19,026 nucleotides of DNA, from assembly GCA_964390795.1 (NCBI GenBank), contig CAYMLQ010000071.1:1-19026 (forward strand), given 5' to 3'. Positions 9,066 to 16,690 of the stretch are shown piece by piece (the first letter of the stretch is position 1; each line of letters starts with the position of its first letter). This stretch comes from CAYMLQ01 sp964390795 (GTDB taxonomy: Bacteria; Verrucomicrobiota; Kiritimatiellia; RFP12; UBA1067). The notes below the pieces were generated by a model. The model did not search any database. It was given only the letters and a program-made list of their open reading frames with translations, and had not been told where the DNA came from. The position numbers and the translations under genes were made by a program.

Positions 9066-9214
9066 GAGGTCGGCCTCCGGTCATCTTTGCTCTTCCGCTC
9101 CAAGAGCATCTTCTGAATCTCCAGCTGCGTCAGCAAGACGGGCTTCGCTTTGAAGACCTTTTCGTCCTCAACGATCTCCTGCTTCATTTTCAGGTAGTCG
9201 AACTTCGCATTCAC
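9062..9214 (-). CDS. Small ORF (50 aa), translationally coupled between response regulator and ATPase
   Basis: GTG start at 9214 overlaps the response-regulator stop (GTGA), and its TGA at 9062-9064 overlaps the ATPase ATG (ATGA). GGAGG lies 10 nt upstream of the GTG. The product begins MNAKFDYLKMKQEIVEDEK and ends KSKDDRRPTS; it is highly charged, predicted helical, with no signal peptide or membrane segment and no cysteine. I do not recognise a family. The exact 4-bp overlaps on both sides and the ribosome-binding site argue for a real, coupled gene that could encode a small partner of the ATPase or of the response regulator. An alternative is that it is only a translational bridge that keeps ribosomes moving into the ATPase gene. 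It is too short for confident coding statistics. Confidence 0.6.
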   Translation of the reverse strand: MNAKFDYLKMKQEIVEDEKVFKAKPVLLTQLEIQKMLLERKSKDDRRPTS

Positions 9215-9609
9215 GGCTGAGTTTCCTCCGGGAAAATGAGACTCACCGCCTCACGCAGCATCTTCCGAATCGTCTCAACCGAATTGCTTTTCAAAATATA
9301 GTTGACCGCACCCAGTTCCAGACAGCGCTGAACGGTCTCCGTGTCCGCCACCATGGTGAGCATGATCACCTTAGCGTTCGGATCTTCGCTCATGATCGCA
9401 GCGAGAACCTCATCTCCGGTTTTCAAAGGAAGGTTGATATCCATCAGCGTCAGGTCAGGCCGATGCTCACGGTAGAGAGCGAGCGCATCCTCTCCGTTGT
9501 TGGCCTCTCCGACCACCACATAGCCCTCCGAGCGGATGATGCTTCTGATCAAATAGCGGATGTGAATTTCATCATCCGCAAGCAAGACCCTGATTTCGCG
9601 CTTACCCAT
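9211..9609 (-). CDS. Single-domain response regulator (CheY-like receiver)
   Basis: A 132-residue protein made of a receiver domain only, with no DNA-binding or enzymatic output. The acidic pocket is D12-D13, the phospho-acceptor is D57 (TLMDINLP), and the switch residues are T85 and K107 (YILKSN). ATG 9609 is preceded by GGAGG at 8 nt; a longer GTG start at 9642 would run into the kinase gene and lacks support. It starts 16 bp after the stop of the soluble histidine kinase, so the two probably form a cognate pair. Lack of an output domain means the signal must be passed on by protein contact, with the downstream ATPase or the small ORF product as natural candidates, or as a phosphorelay intermediate for the hybrid kinase two genes upstream. 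Confidence 0.93.
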   Translation of the reverse strand: MGKREIRVLLADDEIHIRYLIRSIIRSEGYVVVGEANNGEDALALYREHRPDLTLMDINLPLKTGDEVLAAIMSEDPNAKVIMLTMVADTETVQRCLELGAVNYILKSNSVETIRKMLREAVSLIFPEETQP

Positions 9610-9625
9610 CTCCCAATCCTCCAGA

Positions 9626-10747
9626 CTAGCTGCCTGCCGCACCGCCGCACCCTGGCAGGGAGAGCGGCAAACTCAAAACAAAGACCGTGCCCTCTGAAGC
9701 CCGAGAAGCAAACGACAACCGGCCCTTCAGAAACCGTTCCGCAATCAGTTTCGCTCCGTAAGCGCCCACACCTTTACCCGCGCCTTTGGTGCTGAACGAG
9801 CGCTCAAACATTTTCAAGCGGACATCGCCGGCAAGCACATGCGCGTTGCGGATGCGGAACACGACCTCGTCGCCTTCAACCGCGCACCCCACGGTCACAC
9901 GGTCTCCGCGCTTGGACGCTTCGATCGCATTCAGCACCAGGCTACAGAGCACCTGATGCGCCAACATCCGATCCGTTTCAAAATGGACACCCCCCGCCAC
10001 GTCAGCACAGACCGTCACGTGCCGGGCTGACGCCTCTTCAAGATAGCACTCGCTGACTTCGCGCACCAGGTCATCCGCAGACACACGCCCGCAACACGGC
10101 GACAAGTCCCCGTTCTCAGCCTCGCGGAGGGTCCTCAACCGCAAAATCTCATGCGTCATTTTTTTTGCGCTGCCGTGAACCAACTGGATGTACTCTTCCG
10201 TTTGTGCGGCATCGGTGATGTCGAGGATCTCAAGAAGGCCCTTGATGCCTACGACGAGATTGGTGACATCATGAAAGACAGACCTTTCGAGCACCCGCAA
10301 CCGCTTGTTCGCGCACACGTCTTTGAGGCTGCAGAGCCCGTAGCCGAGTGTCGTCGCAGGCGTGGCCCGAACCATGAAGTCAAAGGCGTTCCCTGAGCAG
10401 GTAAGCAGCCGGCACTCCTGACTTAACCGCTCGCCTCGCTTCGCCGCCTCGGCCGCAATAAACCACCCGCACACGCCACACGCCTCAGAGCCACCGCACG
10501 GCCGTCCCTTCACGGCATGCCGGCAGCAGAGCACATCCCCAAACGAACGCCCCATAACCGGCACGTCACGTCCGGTTCCGAACGCAGCGACGAACGCCGC
10601 ATTCGCACACACGACCCGGAGATTTTCGTCAAACGCGAACACGTGCTCGGAGACGAGATCCATGAGTTCGCCGCACGAACCGAGCAGCGACCAGTCAACC
10701 GGCGCTTGTGGCTTGGCAGCCTCTGTCATGTGAGCGCTTTCTTGCAC
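9626..10747 (-). CDS. Soluble PAS-domain histidine kinase with four-cysteine motif
   Basis: 373 residues, no membrane segment. A PAS domain (~25-140) carries C75-x8-C84-x5-C90-x2-C93, a likely metal or Fe-S ligand set. The dimerisation/phospho-acceptor helix has H159 (FHDVTNLVVGIKG), followed by an ATP-binding domain with N box N273 (VLNAIEAS) and a glycine-rich lid (STKGAGKGVGAYGAKLIAERF). The usual G1 Asp is replaced by N301 (RIRNAH), a substitution I recall from other HDxxN-type kinases, so activity is not excluded. GTG 10747 is chosen because AAGGAG lies 5 nt upstream, overlapping the previous gene's stop; ATG 10729 is possible but has no ribosome-binding site. The gap from the hybrid kinase is 9 bp and to the response regulator 16 bp. 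It most likely phosphorylates that regulator in response to a redox or metal cue; the cue is inference. Confidence 0.9.
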   Translation of the reverse strand: MQESAHMTEAAKPQAPVDWSLLGSCGELMDLVSEHVFAFDENLRVVCANAAFVAAFGTGRDVPVMGRSFGDVLCCRHAVKGRPCGGSEACGVCGWFIAAEAAKRGERLSQECRLLTCSGNAFDFMVRATPATTLGYGLCSLKDVCANKRLRVLERSVFHDVTNLVVGIKGLLEILDITDAAQTEEYIQLVHGSAKKMTHEILRLRTLREAENGDLSPCCGRVSADDLVREVSECYLEEASARHVTVCADVAGGVHFETDRMLAHQVLCSLVLNAIEASKRGDRVTVGCAVEGDEVVFRIRNAHVLAGDVRLKMFERSFSTKGAGKGVGAYGAKLIAERFLKGRLSFASRASEGTVFVLSLPLSLPGCGGAAGS

Positions 10748-10756
10748 ACGTTCTCC

Positions 10757-12976
10757 TTAGCCGGGCAAGCTCGGAGGTCCCGACGGGCTCGCCGTTTGGC
10801 CGGACGCGCGAACCGAAAGCGGCTGCGCCGCTTTCAACACTTCACTCAGCCGCTCCGGACGCACGGGCTTTGAAAGATAATCGTTCATCCCGACCGCCAG
10901 ATACCGCTCGCGGTCACCCTTCAATGCGTTGGCGGTCATGGCAACAATCCATGGCTGACGCTCGGCTGGCAACTCCTTGCGGATGCGTATGGTGGTCTCT
11001 TCGCCGTCCAGCTCCGGCATTTGCACATCCATCAGAACCACGTCATAAGGGATCTTTGCCAAGACGTCGAGCACCTGGCTCCCGTCCGAAACCACATCCG
11101 CGTGATACCCGAGCTTCTCAAGCAGCTTGACCGCAACTTTCTGGTTCACCACATTGTCCTCTGCCAGCAAGATCCGCAGCGGGTGCGTTTGCCCGACATC
11201 GCCCTGCAACGGCACAACAGCGGGAGCGACGTGTGTTTGCGCCACGACGGGACGGACAGAAAGTGCGCTCACGAGCGCATCGTGCAACTGCGCTGCGGAG
11301 ACCGGCTTGGTCATGCTGACGTCGGCTGACACGAGGAGTTCACGCTCAACACGTTCTCCCATCTGCGTCAACAGGATGAGTCGCAGTCCTGCCCTGTGCG
11401 GCAGTTGACGAGCCGCCTCGGCCACCTTAAGCCCGCTCAAGTCCGGCATTTGAGAGTCAACGATGGCCACATCGATGGGCTCTGGCCCTTGCAACAGACC
11501 CAGCGCCGCGGTTCCGGAAACGGCCATCACGGGCGCCATTTTCCATCTCAGCGTCTGCTCCGACAACATCTCACGGCTAGACGCGTTATCGTCGACGATC
11601 AGCACGCGCTTCCCCACGAGGCTCTTGTTCGCGATCTGAACCGACGGCATTTGGGTGTCCGCGTCGCCGTGAACAATGATCGAAAACCTGAACGTGCACC
11701 CCTGCCCCGGAATCCCTTTGCTCTCCAACGACATTGATCCGCCCATCAGTTCGCAGAGACGCTTGCTGATTGCCAGCCCAAGCCCCGTGCCGCCAAACCG
11801 GCGCGTGGCCGAGGAGTCGACCTGACTAAAAGACTGAAAAAGCTTGTCTTGAACCTCGAGCGGAATCCCCACCCCCGTATCGCGAACGGCAAAATCGAGC
11901 CGGAAGCGCTTGGCTTCGAGCTGAGCTCCCGCAACGGTGACGACCACCTCTCCCCGCTCCGTGAATTTAATCGCATTCCCCAACAGATTAACCAAGATCT
12001 GGCTGAGACGTCCGGCGTCACCAATCCAAACAGGCTGAACCGTCTGGTCGATTTTGTAAACAAGCTCCAGCTTCTTTTTGGCCGCTGCAGGCGCCACCAC
12101 GCGAAGCGCCTTTTCCAAACAGTGCTGCAGATCAAAGGACGTGTTTTCCAGAACCATCTTGTCCGCTTCAATCTTGGAGAAGTCGAGAATGTCGTTCACC
12201 ACCATCAACAGGGCCTCGCCGCTAGCCCGGATCGTTTCGGCAAACTCGCGCTGCTCTTCGCTCAACGCCGTGTTCATCAGCAACCCGGCCATTCCGATGA
12301 CGCCATTCAGAGGCGTCCGGATCTCATGGCTCATATTCGCGAGGAACTGCCCTTTGGTTTGATTGGCCTGCTGAATCTCCCGATTCATGCGCTCCAGTTC
12401 CACAGACGCCTGCTTGATTTTCTCAAGATTGCGCTTGGCCTCTGTCATGTCGTCAAAAGTGAGGATCACATGGCGATGCCCGGAAATCTCAACCGGTTCG
12501 GCGCCGACCCGCAACCAGATCGTCCGCAGCCCCCCCTCCCGCACCAGGAACATCGGCATTTCCACATTCCGCATAGGCTTTCCGTCTGCGCTCACGGAGT
12601 CGATGACCTTCCGCATCGGGCAGAGCCAGCACTCGGAGCCGAACCCGCAGCCCGCTGACGTCTTCGCCGCGTTCACGCACCGTAGCGCATCGCCTTGCTT
12701 CTTGCCGACGAGACCCGACGCAGTGCCTGCGGCAATCGCAACAGCCGCCGAATTCAAACGGACAATCGTCCGGTTCTGATCGACCACCACCATGCCCGTC
12801 GGAGCGGCCTCGAAAAACGCGTTCAGCTTATCCCGCTCGGCCTGAATCAGTTTCGCACTGCGGCGGCGCACGAAAACCACGTTGACCACCGAAAGGAGCG
12901 CGACCAATAGCAGGCATGACACAACCGCAAGCGCAAAACCCGAATATTCCAAGGCGGATGTCGACGCAATAAGCAT
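10757..12976 (-). CDS. Membrane-anchored hybrid histidine kinase (PAS-HisKA-HATPase-REC-REC)
   Basis: 739 residues. One N-terminal transmembrane helix (~13-36) with RRR after it leaves the rest in the cytoplasm. A PAS domain (~50-175) holds C100-x9-C110-x5-C116-x2-C119. HisKA has H217 (NMSHEIRTPLNG), the HATPase has N334 region (LLGNAIKF), DTGVG (366-370) and GGTGLGLAISKRL. Two receivers follow: REC1 with D507 (IVDSQMPD) and REC2 with D650 (VLMDVQMPELDG). The layout resembles BarA/EvgS-type phosphorelay kinases but no Hpt domain is present, so phosphate must be passed by an external Hpt protein or kept in internal regulation. ATG 12976 has AAGGA 7 nt upstream; a GTG start at 13006 would cover the putative promoter. 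It is the first gene of the likely six-gene minus-strand unit and shares the cysteine motif with the next kinase. Confidence 0.93.
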   Translation of the reverse strand: MLIASTSALEYSGFALAVVSCLLLVALLSVVNVVFVRRRSAKLIQAERDKLNAFFEAAPTGMVVVDQNRTIVRLNSAAVAIAAGTASGLVGKKQGDALRCVNAAKTSAGCGFGSECWLCPMRKVIDSVSADGKPMRNVEMPMFLVREGGLRTIWLRVGAEPVEISGHRHVILTFDDMTEAKRNLEKIKQASVELERMNREIQQANQTKGQFLANMSHEIRTPLNGVIGMAGLLMNTALSEEQREFAETIRASGEALLMVVNDILDFSKIEADKMVLENTSFDLQHCLEKALRVVAPAAAKKKLELVYKIDQTVQPVWIGDAGRLSQILVNLLGNAIKFTERGEVVVTVAGAQLEAKRFRLDFAVRDTGVGIPLEVQDKLFQSFSQVDSSATRRFGGTGLGLAISKRLCELMGGSMSLESKGIPGQGCTFRFSIIVHGDADTQMPSVQIANKSLVGKRVLIVDDNASSREMLSEQTLRWKMAPVMAVSGTAALGLLQGPEPIDVAIVDSQMPDLSGLKVAEAARQLPHRAGLRLILLTQMGERVERELLVSADVSMTKPVSAAQLHDALVSALSVRPVVAQTHVAPAVVPLQGDVGQTHPLRILLAEDNVVNQKVAVKLLEKLGYHADVVSDGSQVLDVLAKIPYDVVLMDVQMPELDGEETTIRIRKELPAERQPWIVAMTANALKGDRERYLAVGMNDYLSKPVRPERLSEVLKAAQPLSVRASGQTASPSGPPSLPG

Positions 12977-13001
12977 TCCGGTATCCTTTCCGGTATTCCG
13001 G
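12976..13001 (-). repeat. Short direct repeats around the hybrid-kinase ribosome-binding site
   Basis: On the minus strand, TACCGGAA occurs twice, 12 bp apart (12988-12995 and 12976-12983), with a further CCGGAA at 12996-13001. The AAGGA ribosome-binding site lies between the two full copies and the second copy runs into the ATG. This could be a binding site for a regulator of transcription or translation, or chance. Confidence 0.35.
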
Positions 13002-13007
13002 CCCACG

Positions 13008-13035
13008 ATTTATCGGTTGTCTCACCAGCCTTCAA
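13008..13035 (-). promoter_or_regulatory. Weak candidate promoter for the kinase-ATPase-CotH unit
   Basis: TTGAAG (13030-13035, minus) and ATAAAT (13008-13013) are 16 bp apart, in the 64-bp gap between rnpB and the hybrid kinase. The -35 box overlaps the T-run that follows rnpB. The match is modest; readthrough from rnpB is an alternative source of transcription. Confidence 0.3.
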
Positions 13036-13040
13036 AAAAT
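13034..13040 (-). terminator. T-run directly after the rnpB P1 helix
   Basis: On the minus strand the 3' strand of P1 is followed after one A by six T. A long GC-rich helix plus U-run resembles an intrinsic terminator, although the pairing partner is ~370 nt upstream, so termination by this route is uncertain. Confidence 0.35.
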
Positions 13041-13428
13041 GCGATGACCGCAAGGGTGCGAATAAGCCGGATTCTGTTCACCGTTCCGAAGAACGGCTCC
13101 GATCATTCATCTGAGCAATCTACCCGGGATCCTATCCGGCGAACCGGAACGACGCGAGCCGCGTCTCGAATCCCCTATTTGATCTTGCTCCAGAGGGGGT
13201 TTGCCGTGCGGTGGCGCTCTCACGCCAGCCCGGTGGTCTCTTACACCACCTTTTCACCCTGACCCGGCGCGAACGCCGGGCGGTCTGTTTTCTGTGGCAC
13301 TTTCCGTCGGCGCCGATCTGGCAGCGCCTCTCCGGTCTTAACGGCCGGACCTCTTGCCCTGCGGAGTCCGGACTTTCCTCCCCTGCACGAGTGCAGGAGC
13401 GACCGGTCACTCCCCTTGCGGCCACCGC
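13041..13428 (-). ncRNA. rnpB: RNase P RNA (M1 RNA, bacterial type A-like)
   Basis: The catalytic RNA that, with the RnpA protein, removes 5' leaders from tRNA precursors. Read on the minus strand, it shows the universal conserved blocks in order: GAGGAAAGTCCGGACTCC near the 5' end, AGTGCCACAGAAAACAG in the middle, and GAATCCGGCTTAT near the 3' end. The ends are set by the P1 helix: 13413-13428 pairs with 13041-13056 over 16 bp counting G-U pairs. The resulting 388 nt is a normal length. A hairpin (13460-13484) separates it from the zinc-ribbon gene upstream, and the hybrid kinase gene follows 64 bp downstream. ORFs predicted through this region are shadows. Confidence 0.96.
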
Positions 13429-13459
13429 AAAACGAAATTGCGACTGGCACCATTCAAAC

Positions 13460-13484
13460 GGGCATCCCCGAACCGGGAATGCCC
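13460..13484 (-). terminator. Hairpin terminator-like structure after the zinc-ribbon gene
   Basis: GGGCATCCCCG, loop AAC, CGGGAATGCCC: an 11-bp stem that pairs completely on the minus-strand transcript when one U-G pair is allowed. It starts 5 bp after the stop of the zinc-ribbon gene. Only a short GTTTG follows, so it is a weak intrinsic terminator or an mRNA 3'-end stabiliser. It sits between that gene and rnpB. Confidence 0.5.
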
Positions 13485-13489
13485 TGAAA

Positions 13490-14188
13490 TCAAACCATGT
13501 AGAGGATGCGCCCGCACATCTGGCAGGGCACAAGGCCCTGGTTGCGTCGCACCATCTGCCCCACCGAGGGCGGCTGGACCAAGTGGCAGCCGTTACACAC
13601 GCAGTCAGGCTGTAGGCTCACCACCACAGGCCAGCGCTTCACGCGCAACCGATCATAATACAGCATGAACTGAGGCGTCACCTTCTTGGCGGCCTCGGCA
13701 CGCTCAGCCTCGGCGGCAGCCAGCTCGGATTGAACAGCGGCCAGCCGTTCATCCAACTCGCCGATATACCCATCGACGACAGACTGCTCCTCCTTGAGCT
13801 TCGCGTCGGCTTCGCTGACCGCTTGCTTTCTGGGAATCACATCGTCCATCGCGGCCAGCTGACGGGCCTCGTGGCCGTCGATATCACCCTCGATCTTCGC
13901 GATCTCGAGGTTGAATATCTGAAACTCTTTGTTGGTCTTCAGCATGACCTGATTCTGCTTGAGCGCAAGAATCTTGTCTCGCCGGGCCTTCACTTCCAGT
14001 TCCGCCTCACTGACCCTCAACTGGGCATTCTTCAAATCCGCCTTCGCACGGTCCAAGGTTTCTCGGGCACCACTCAGGCGCTCCATCTCTTGGGCTTTGC
14101 GTTGCGGAATGTCACGTATTTCCTGCTGCAGGCTTCGGATACGACCATCAATCTCCTGCAGGTCGAGCAACGGTTGAACGACACTCAC
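13490..14188 (-). CDS. Coiled-coil protein with C-terminal C4-type zinc ribbon (DUF164 / zf-RING_7 family)
   Basis: 232 residues. Residues ~1-170 are a long heptad-rich coiled coil (LLDLQEIDGRIRSLQQEI and further EAELEVKARRDKI), followed by a zinc ribbon with CNGC and CQMCG cysteine pairs near the C-terminus and the family-typical ending GRILY. Members are widespread in bacteria and their job is not settled; nucleic-acid binding is a common suggestion. GTG 14188 is preferred: GGAAGGAAG lies 7 nt upstream and MSVVQPLLDLQEID is a usual family N-terminus; the longer TTG start (14212) covers the ribosome-binding site. The gene has its own promoter and lies directly upstream of rnpB, an association I recall from other phyla, which may hint at a role in RNA metabolism (inference). 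Confidence 0.88.
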   Translation of the reverse strand: MSVVQPLLDLQEIDGRIRSLQQEIRDIPQRKAQEMERLSGARETLDRAKADLKNAQLRVSEAELEVKARRDKILALKQNQVMLKTNKEFQIFNLEIAKIEGDIDGHEARQLAAMDDVIPRKQAVSEADAKLKEEQSVVDGYIGELDERLAAVQSELAAAEAERAEAAKKVTPQFMLYYDRLRVKRWPVVVSLQPDCVCNGCHLVQPPSVGQMVRRNQGLVPCQMCGRILYMV

Positions 14189-14239
14189 TGCGGCACTTCC
14201 TTCCAGATGCAAATGATAAAGATCACGTATGGGTTGAGT

Positions 14240-14268
14240 AGTCTAGTGATTCGGCCCGCACCTGTCAA
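14240..14268 (-). promoter_or_regulatory. Sigma70-type promoter of the zinc-ribbon gene
   Basis: Minus strand: perfect -35 TTGACA (14263-14268), 17-bp spacer, -10 TAGACT (14240-14245). Predicted start near 14233 gives a ~45-nt leader that contains the ribosome-binding site of GTG 14188. It could also serve rnpB by readthrough. Confidence 0.6.
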
Positions 14269-14333
14269 ACACCGATCTAGGTTTTTTGAGACGCGGCCCT
14301 TTTTCTTCGGCGCCAACTGGATCCCGATGCTTT

Positions 14334-14403
14334 TCGCTCACTCATCCTTAAAACCGTGACTGACCCGACAAATAAAAGCGAAGTGAGCGTAACGGGCTTT
14401 TTT
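14334..14403 (+). other. Intergenic stretch with long-range stem and T8 run
   Basis: CGCTCACT (~14334-14341) is complementary to AGTGAGCG (~14382-14389), and CGGGC then eight T follow at ~14393-14402. Read on the plus strand this looks like the 3' end of a transcript with a weak terminator, but no gene is visible upstream on plus, and the long loop makes the stem uncertain. Between 14276 and 14333 I see nothing else recognisable. Confidence 0.25.
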
Positions 14404-14460
14404 TTCACCCCGTTTTATGCTTAAATAACGGCCACATCTTGATTGTGAAAGGGCAGCTCC

Positions 14461-14595
14461 ATGTTGAAAATGATTCCCCTGTTTTCGTGTCTGGCACTCG
14501 CCGGAAGTTTGACACCCTCTTCGGCCTCTGCCTCCTGCGCGTGCGCCCAAACCCAGAACCCTGCCCGTATTCAACTCCTAAATCCTAACTCCTAA
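14461..14595 (+). CDS. Possible small secreted peptide, 3' end formed by a repeat
   Basis: 44 codons. The N-terminus MLKMIPLFSCLALAGSL followed by TPSSASASCACA reads like a signal peptide with an A-x-A type cleavage region, leaving a very short mature peptide with two cysteines. AAAGGG lies 7 nt before the ATG. The last codons (LLNPNS and stop TAA) are read from the family B heptamer repeat at 14574-14596, so the original reading frame may have been cut by repeat insertion, or the ORF may be chance. It ends 19 bp before the AICAR transformylase ATG. No family recognised. I consider a truncated secreted-protein gene and a spurious ORF about equally likely. Confidence 0.35.
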   Translation: MLKMIPLFSCLALAGSLTPSSASASCACAQTQNPARIQLLNPNS

Positions 14596-14596
14596 C
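14574..14596. repeat. Heptamer tandem repeat (family B, unit ACTCCTA)
   Basis: Three 7-bp units (ACTCCTA, AATCCTA, ACTCCTA) plus a partial one, the same order of variants as at 879-910. It lies 7 bp before the ribosome-binding site of the AICAR transformylase gene. Confidence 0.8.
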
Positions 14597-14614
14597 TGAC
14601 TTCGGAGCCCCCCC

Positions 14615-15886
<1,272 letters not shown>

Positions 15887-15887
15887 T

Positions 15888-15944
15888 GCGGGCGGAGCCC
15901 GCAACCCTCACCCCGGCCCTCTCCCAGAGGGCGAGGGAGGGGGG
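15888..15944. repeat. Palindromic repeats after purH
   Basis: A perfect GCGGGC-gga-GCCCGC hairpin (15888-15902) is followed by an imperfect palindrome at 15905-15944 built from CCCTCACCCC, GGCCCTCTCCC and AGAGGGCGAGGGAGG. The second resembles a REP-like element seen in many unrelated bacterial genomes. Together they may end or protect the purH transcript; no T-run follows. Confidence 0.6.
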
Positions 15945-15999
15945 CAACAACGTTCTTGTTATCACTGTTACGTGGCCGTAAGGCACTAATCCACCACGT

Positions 16000-16389
16000 A
16001 TGAAGAGCTTAATTCCGTTCATCGCCGTCGGGTGCGGCGGGTTCGTTGGCTCGGTGCTGCGCTTCGCGCTCAGCCTGCTGGGCCAGCGCTATTCCGTCAC
16101 GTTCCCGCACGGCACCCTCTGGGCCAACCTCTTGGGCTGCCTCTTTCTCGGCGTCATCGCGGCGCTGGCCACCAAAACCGGGGCGCTGACGCCCACCACC
16201 CGCCTGCTGCTGGCCACCGGCTTTTGCGGCGGCTTCACCACCATGTCCACCTTTACGTACGAACTGTTCAAGTTCATGGAGGATGCCGAGTACCTTTACG
16301 CGGCGGGATATTTTTTTCTGACCCTTGTCGGCTGTATGGCGTGCTTCAGTCTGGGTCTGTACGCGGTTTCCCTCATCACGAAAGGCTAG
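16000..16389 (+). CDS. crcB: Fluoride channel CrcB/FluC
   Basis: 129 residues, four predicted membrane helices, the usual size of the family. CrcB forms dual-topology dimers in the inner membrane that let fluoride leave the cell. Motifs seen: GCGGFVGSVLRF near the N-terminus, HGTLWANLLGC (with the pore Asn), GFCGGFTTMSTFTYE (Phe/Thr/Ser track) and a C-terminal helix ending SLITKG. The start ATG is not preceded by a good Shine-Dalgarno (AAGG lies 16 nt away), and no convincing promoter or fluoride-riboswitch sequence is visible in the 113 bp behind purH. Weak expression or readthrough from purH is possible. The gene converges with the esterase gene across a 301-bp repeat-rich gap. Confidence 0.95.
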   Translation: MKSLIPFIAVGCGGFVGSVLRFALSLLGQRYSVTFPHGTLWANLLGCLFLGVIAALATKTGALTPTTRLLLATGFCGGFTTMSTFTYELFKFMEDAEYLYAAGYFFLTLVGCMACFSLGLYAVSLITKG

Positions 16390-16412
16390 CACACTGTACT
16401 ATAAGACATTTC

Positions 16413-16472
16413 GGACATGATTACATGATTAACAGCCATTGTTTTCAATCATGAAAATCCTGTAATCCTGTC
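16413..16472. repeat. Imperfect inverted repeat with 8-bp internal periodicity
   Basis: The left arm has ACATGATT twice (16415-16430) and the right arm has AATCCTGT twice (within 16456-16472), which are mutual reverse complements with a few changes. Elements with AATCCTGT units are, as I recall, widespread in environmental genomes. It lies 23 bp after the crcB stop and may shape its mRNA 3' end. Confidence 0.6.
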
Positions 16473-16531
16473 AAAATGAACGAAGTTTGTTGCTGTACAG
16501 GCTACTAGACCAGGAAGGTCTTGCGATAGCT

Positions 16532-16557
16532 TATTCACATCTCATGAGAAGTGAATA
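16532..16557. other. 26-bp near-perfect palindrome
   Basis: TATTCACATCTCA (16532-16544) is the reverse complement of TGAGAAGTGAATA (16545-16557) except for one position. There is no spacer, so it looks more like a two-fold protein-binding site than an RNA hairpin. It is AT-richer than its surroundings and lies between convergent genes where no promoter is expected. Confidence 0.65.
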
Positions 16558-16613
16558 CGACAACCGAGCGACGGACGGAGGTACACAGTGTGGATTGGTT
16601 CCCAACAAGGAGA

Positions 16614-16652
16614 CACCGAACCCTCGTTCGCCTTTGGCTCGCGGGTTCGGTG
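16614..16652. terminator. Large hairpin between convergent crcB and esterase genes
   Basis: CACCGAACCC (16614-16623) pairs perfectly with GGGTTCGGTG (16643-16652), and the loop contains a further GCC-ttt-GGC. There is no clear T-run on either side. Its place 38 bp past the esterase stop suggests a 3'-end structure for that transcript, possibly for both genes. Confidence 0.4.
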
Positions 16653-16690
16653 GTCGCTGACGTTAAGTGAAATTTCTTTTCGGAGTGGTA

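Noticed and set aside
10757..12976. Hybrid kinase as a complete phosphorelay
   Set aside because: No Hpt domain sequence follows REC2; the C-terminal ~20 residues are a Ser/Pro-rich tail, so only a partial relay can be claimed.
13132..13668. Several ORFs on both strands over 13132-13668
   Set aside because: They lie across RNase P RNA and the end of the zinc-ribbon gene; conserved RNA blocks explain the sequence.
15887..15999. Fluoride riboswitch upstream of crcB
   Set aside because: I looked for the conserved GGcGATGG...CTGATGG-type core; the 113 bp hold palindromic repeats and no such pattern.
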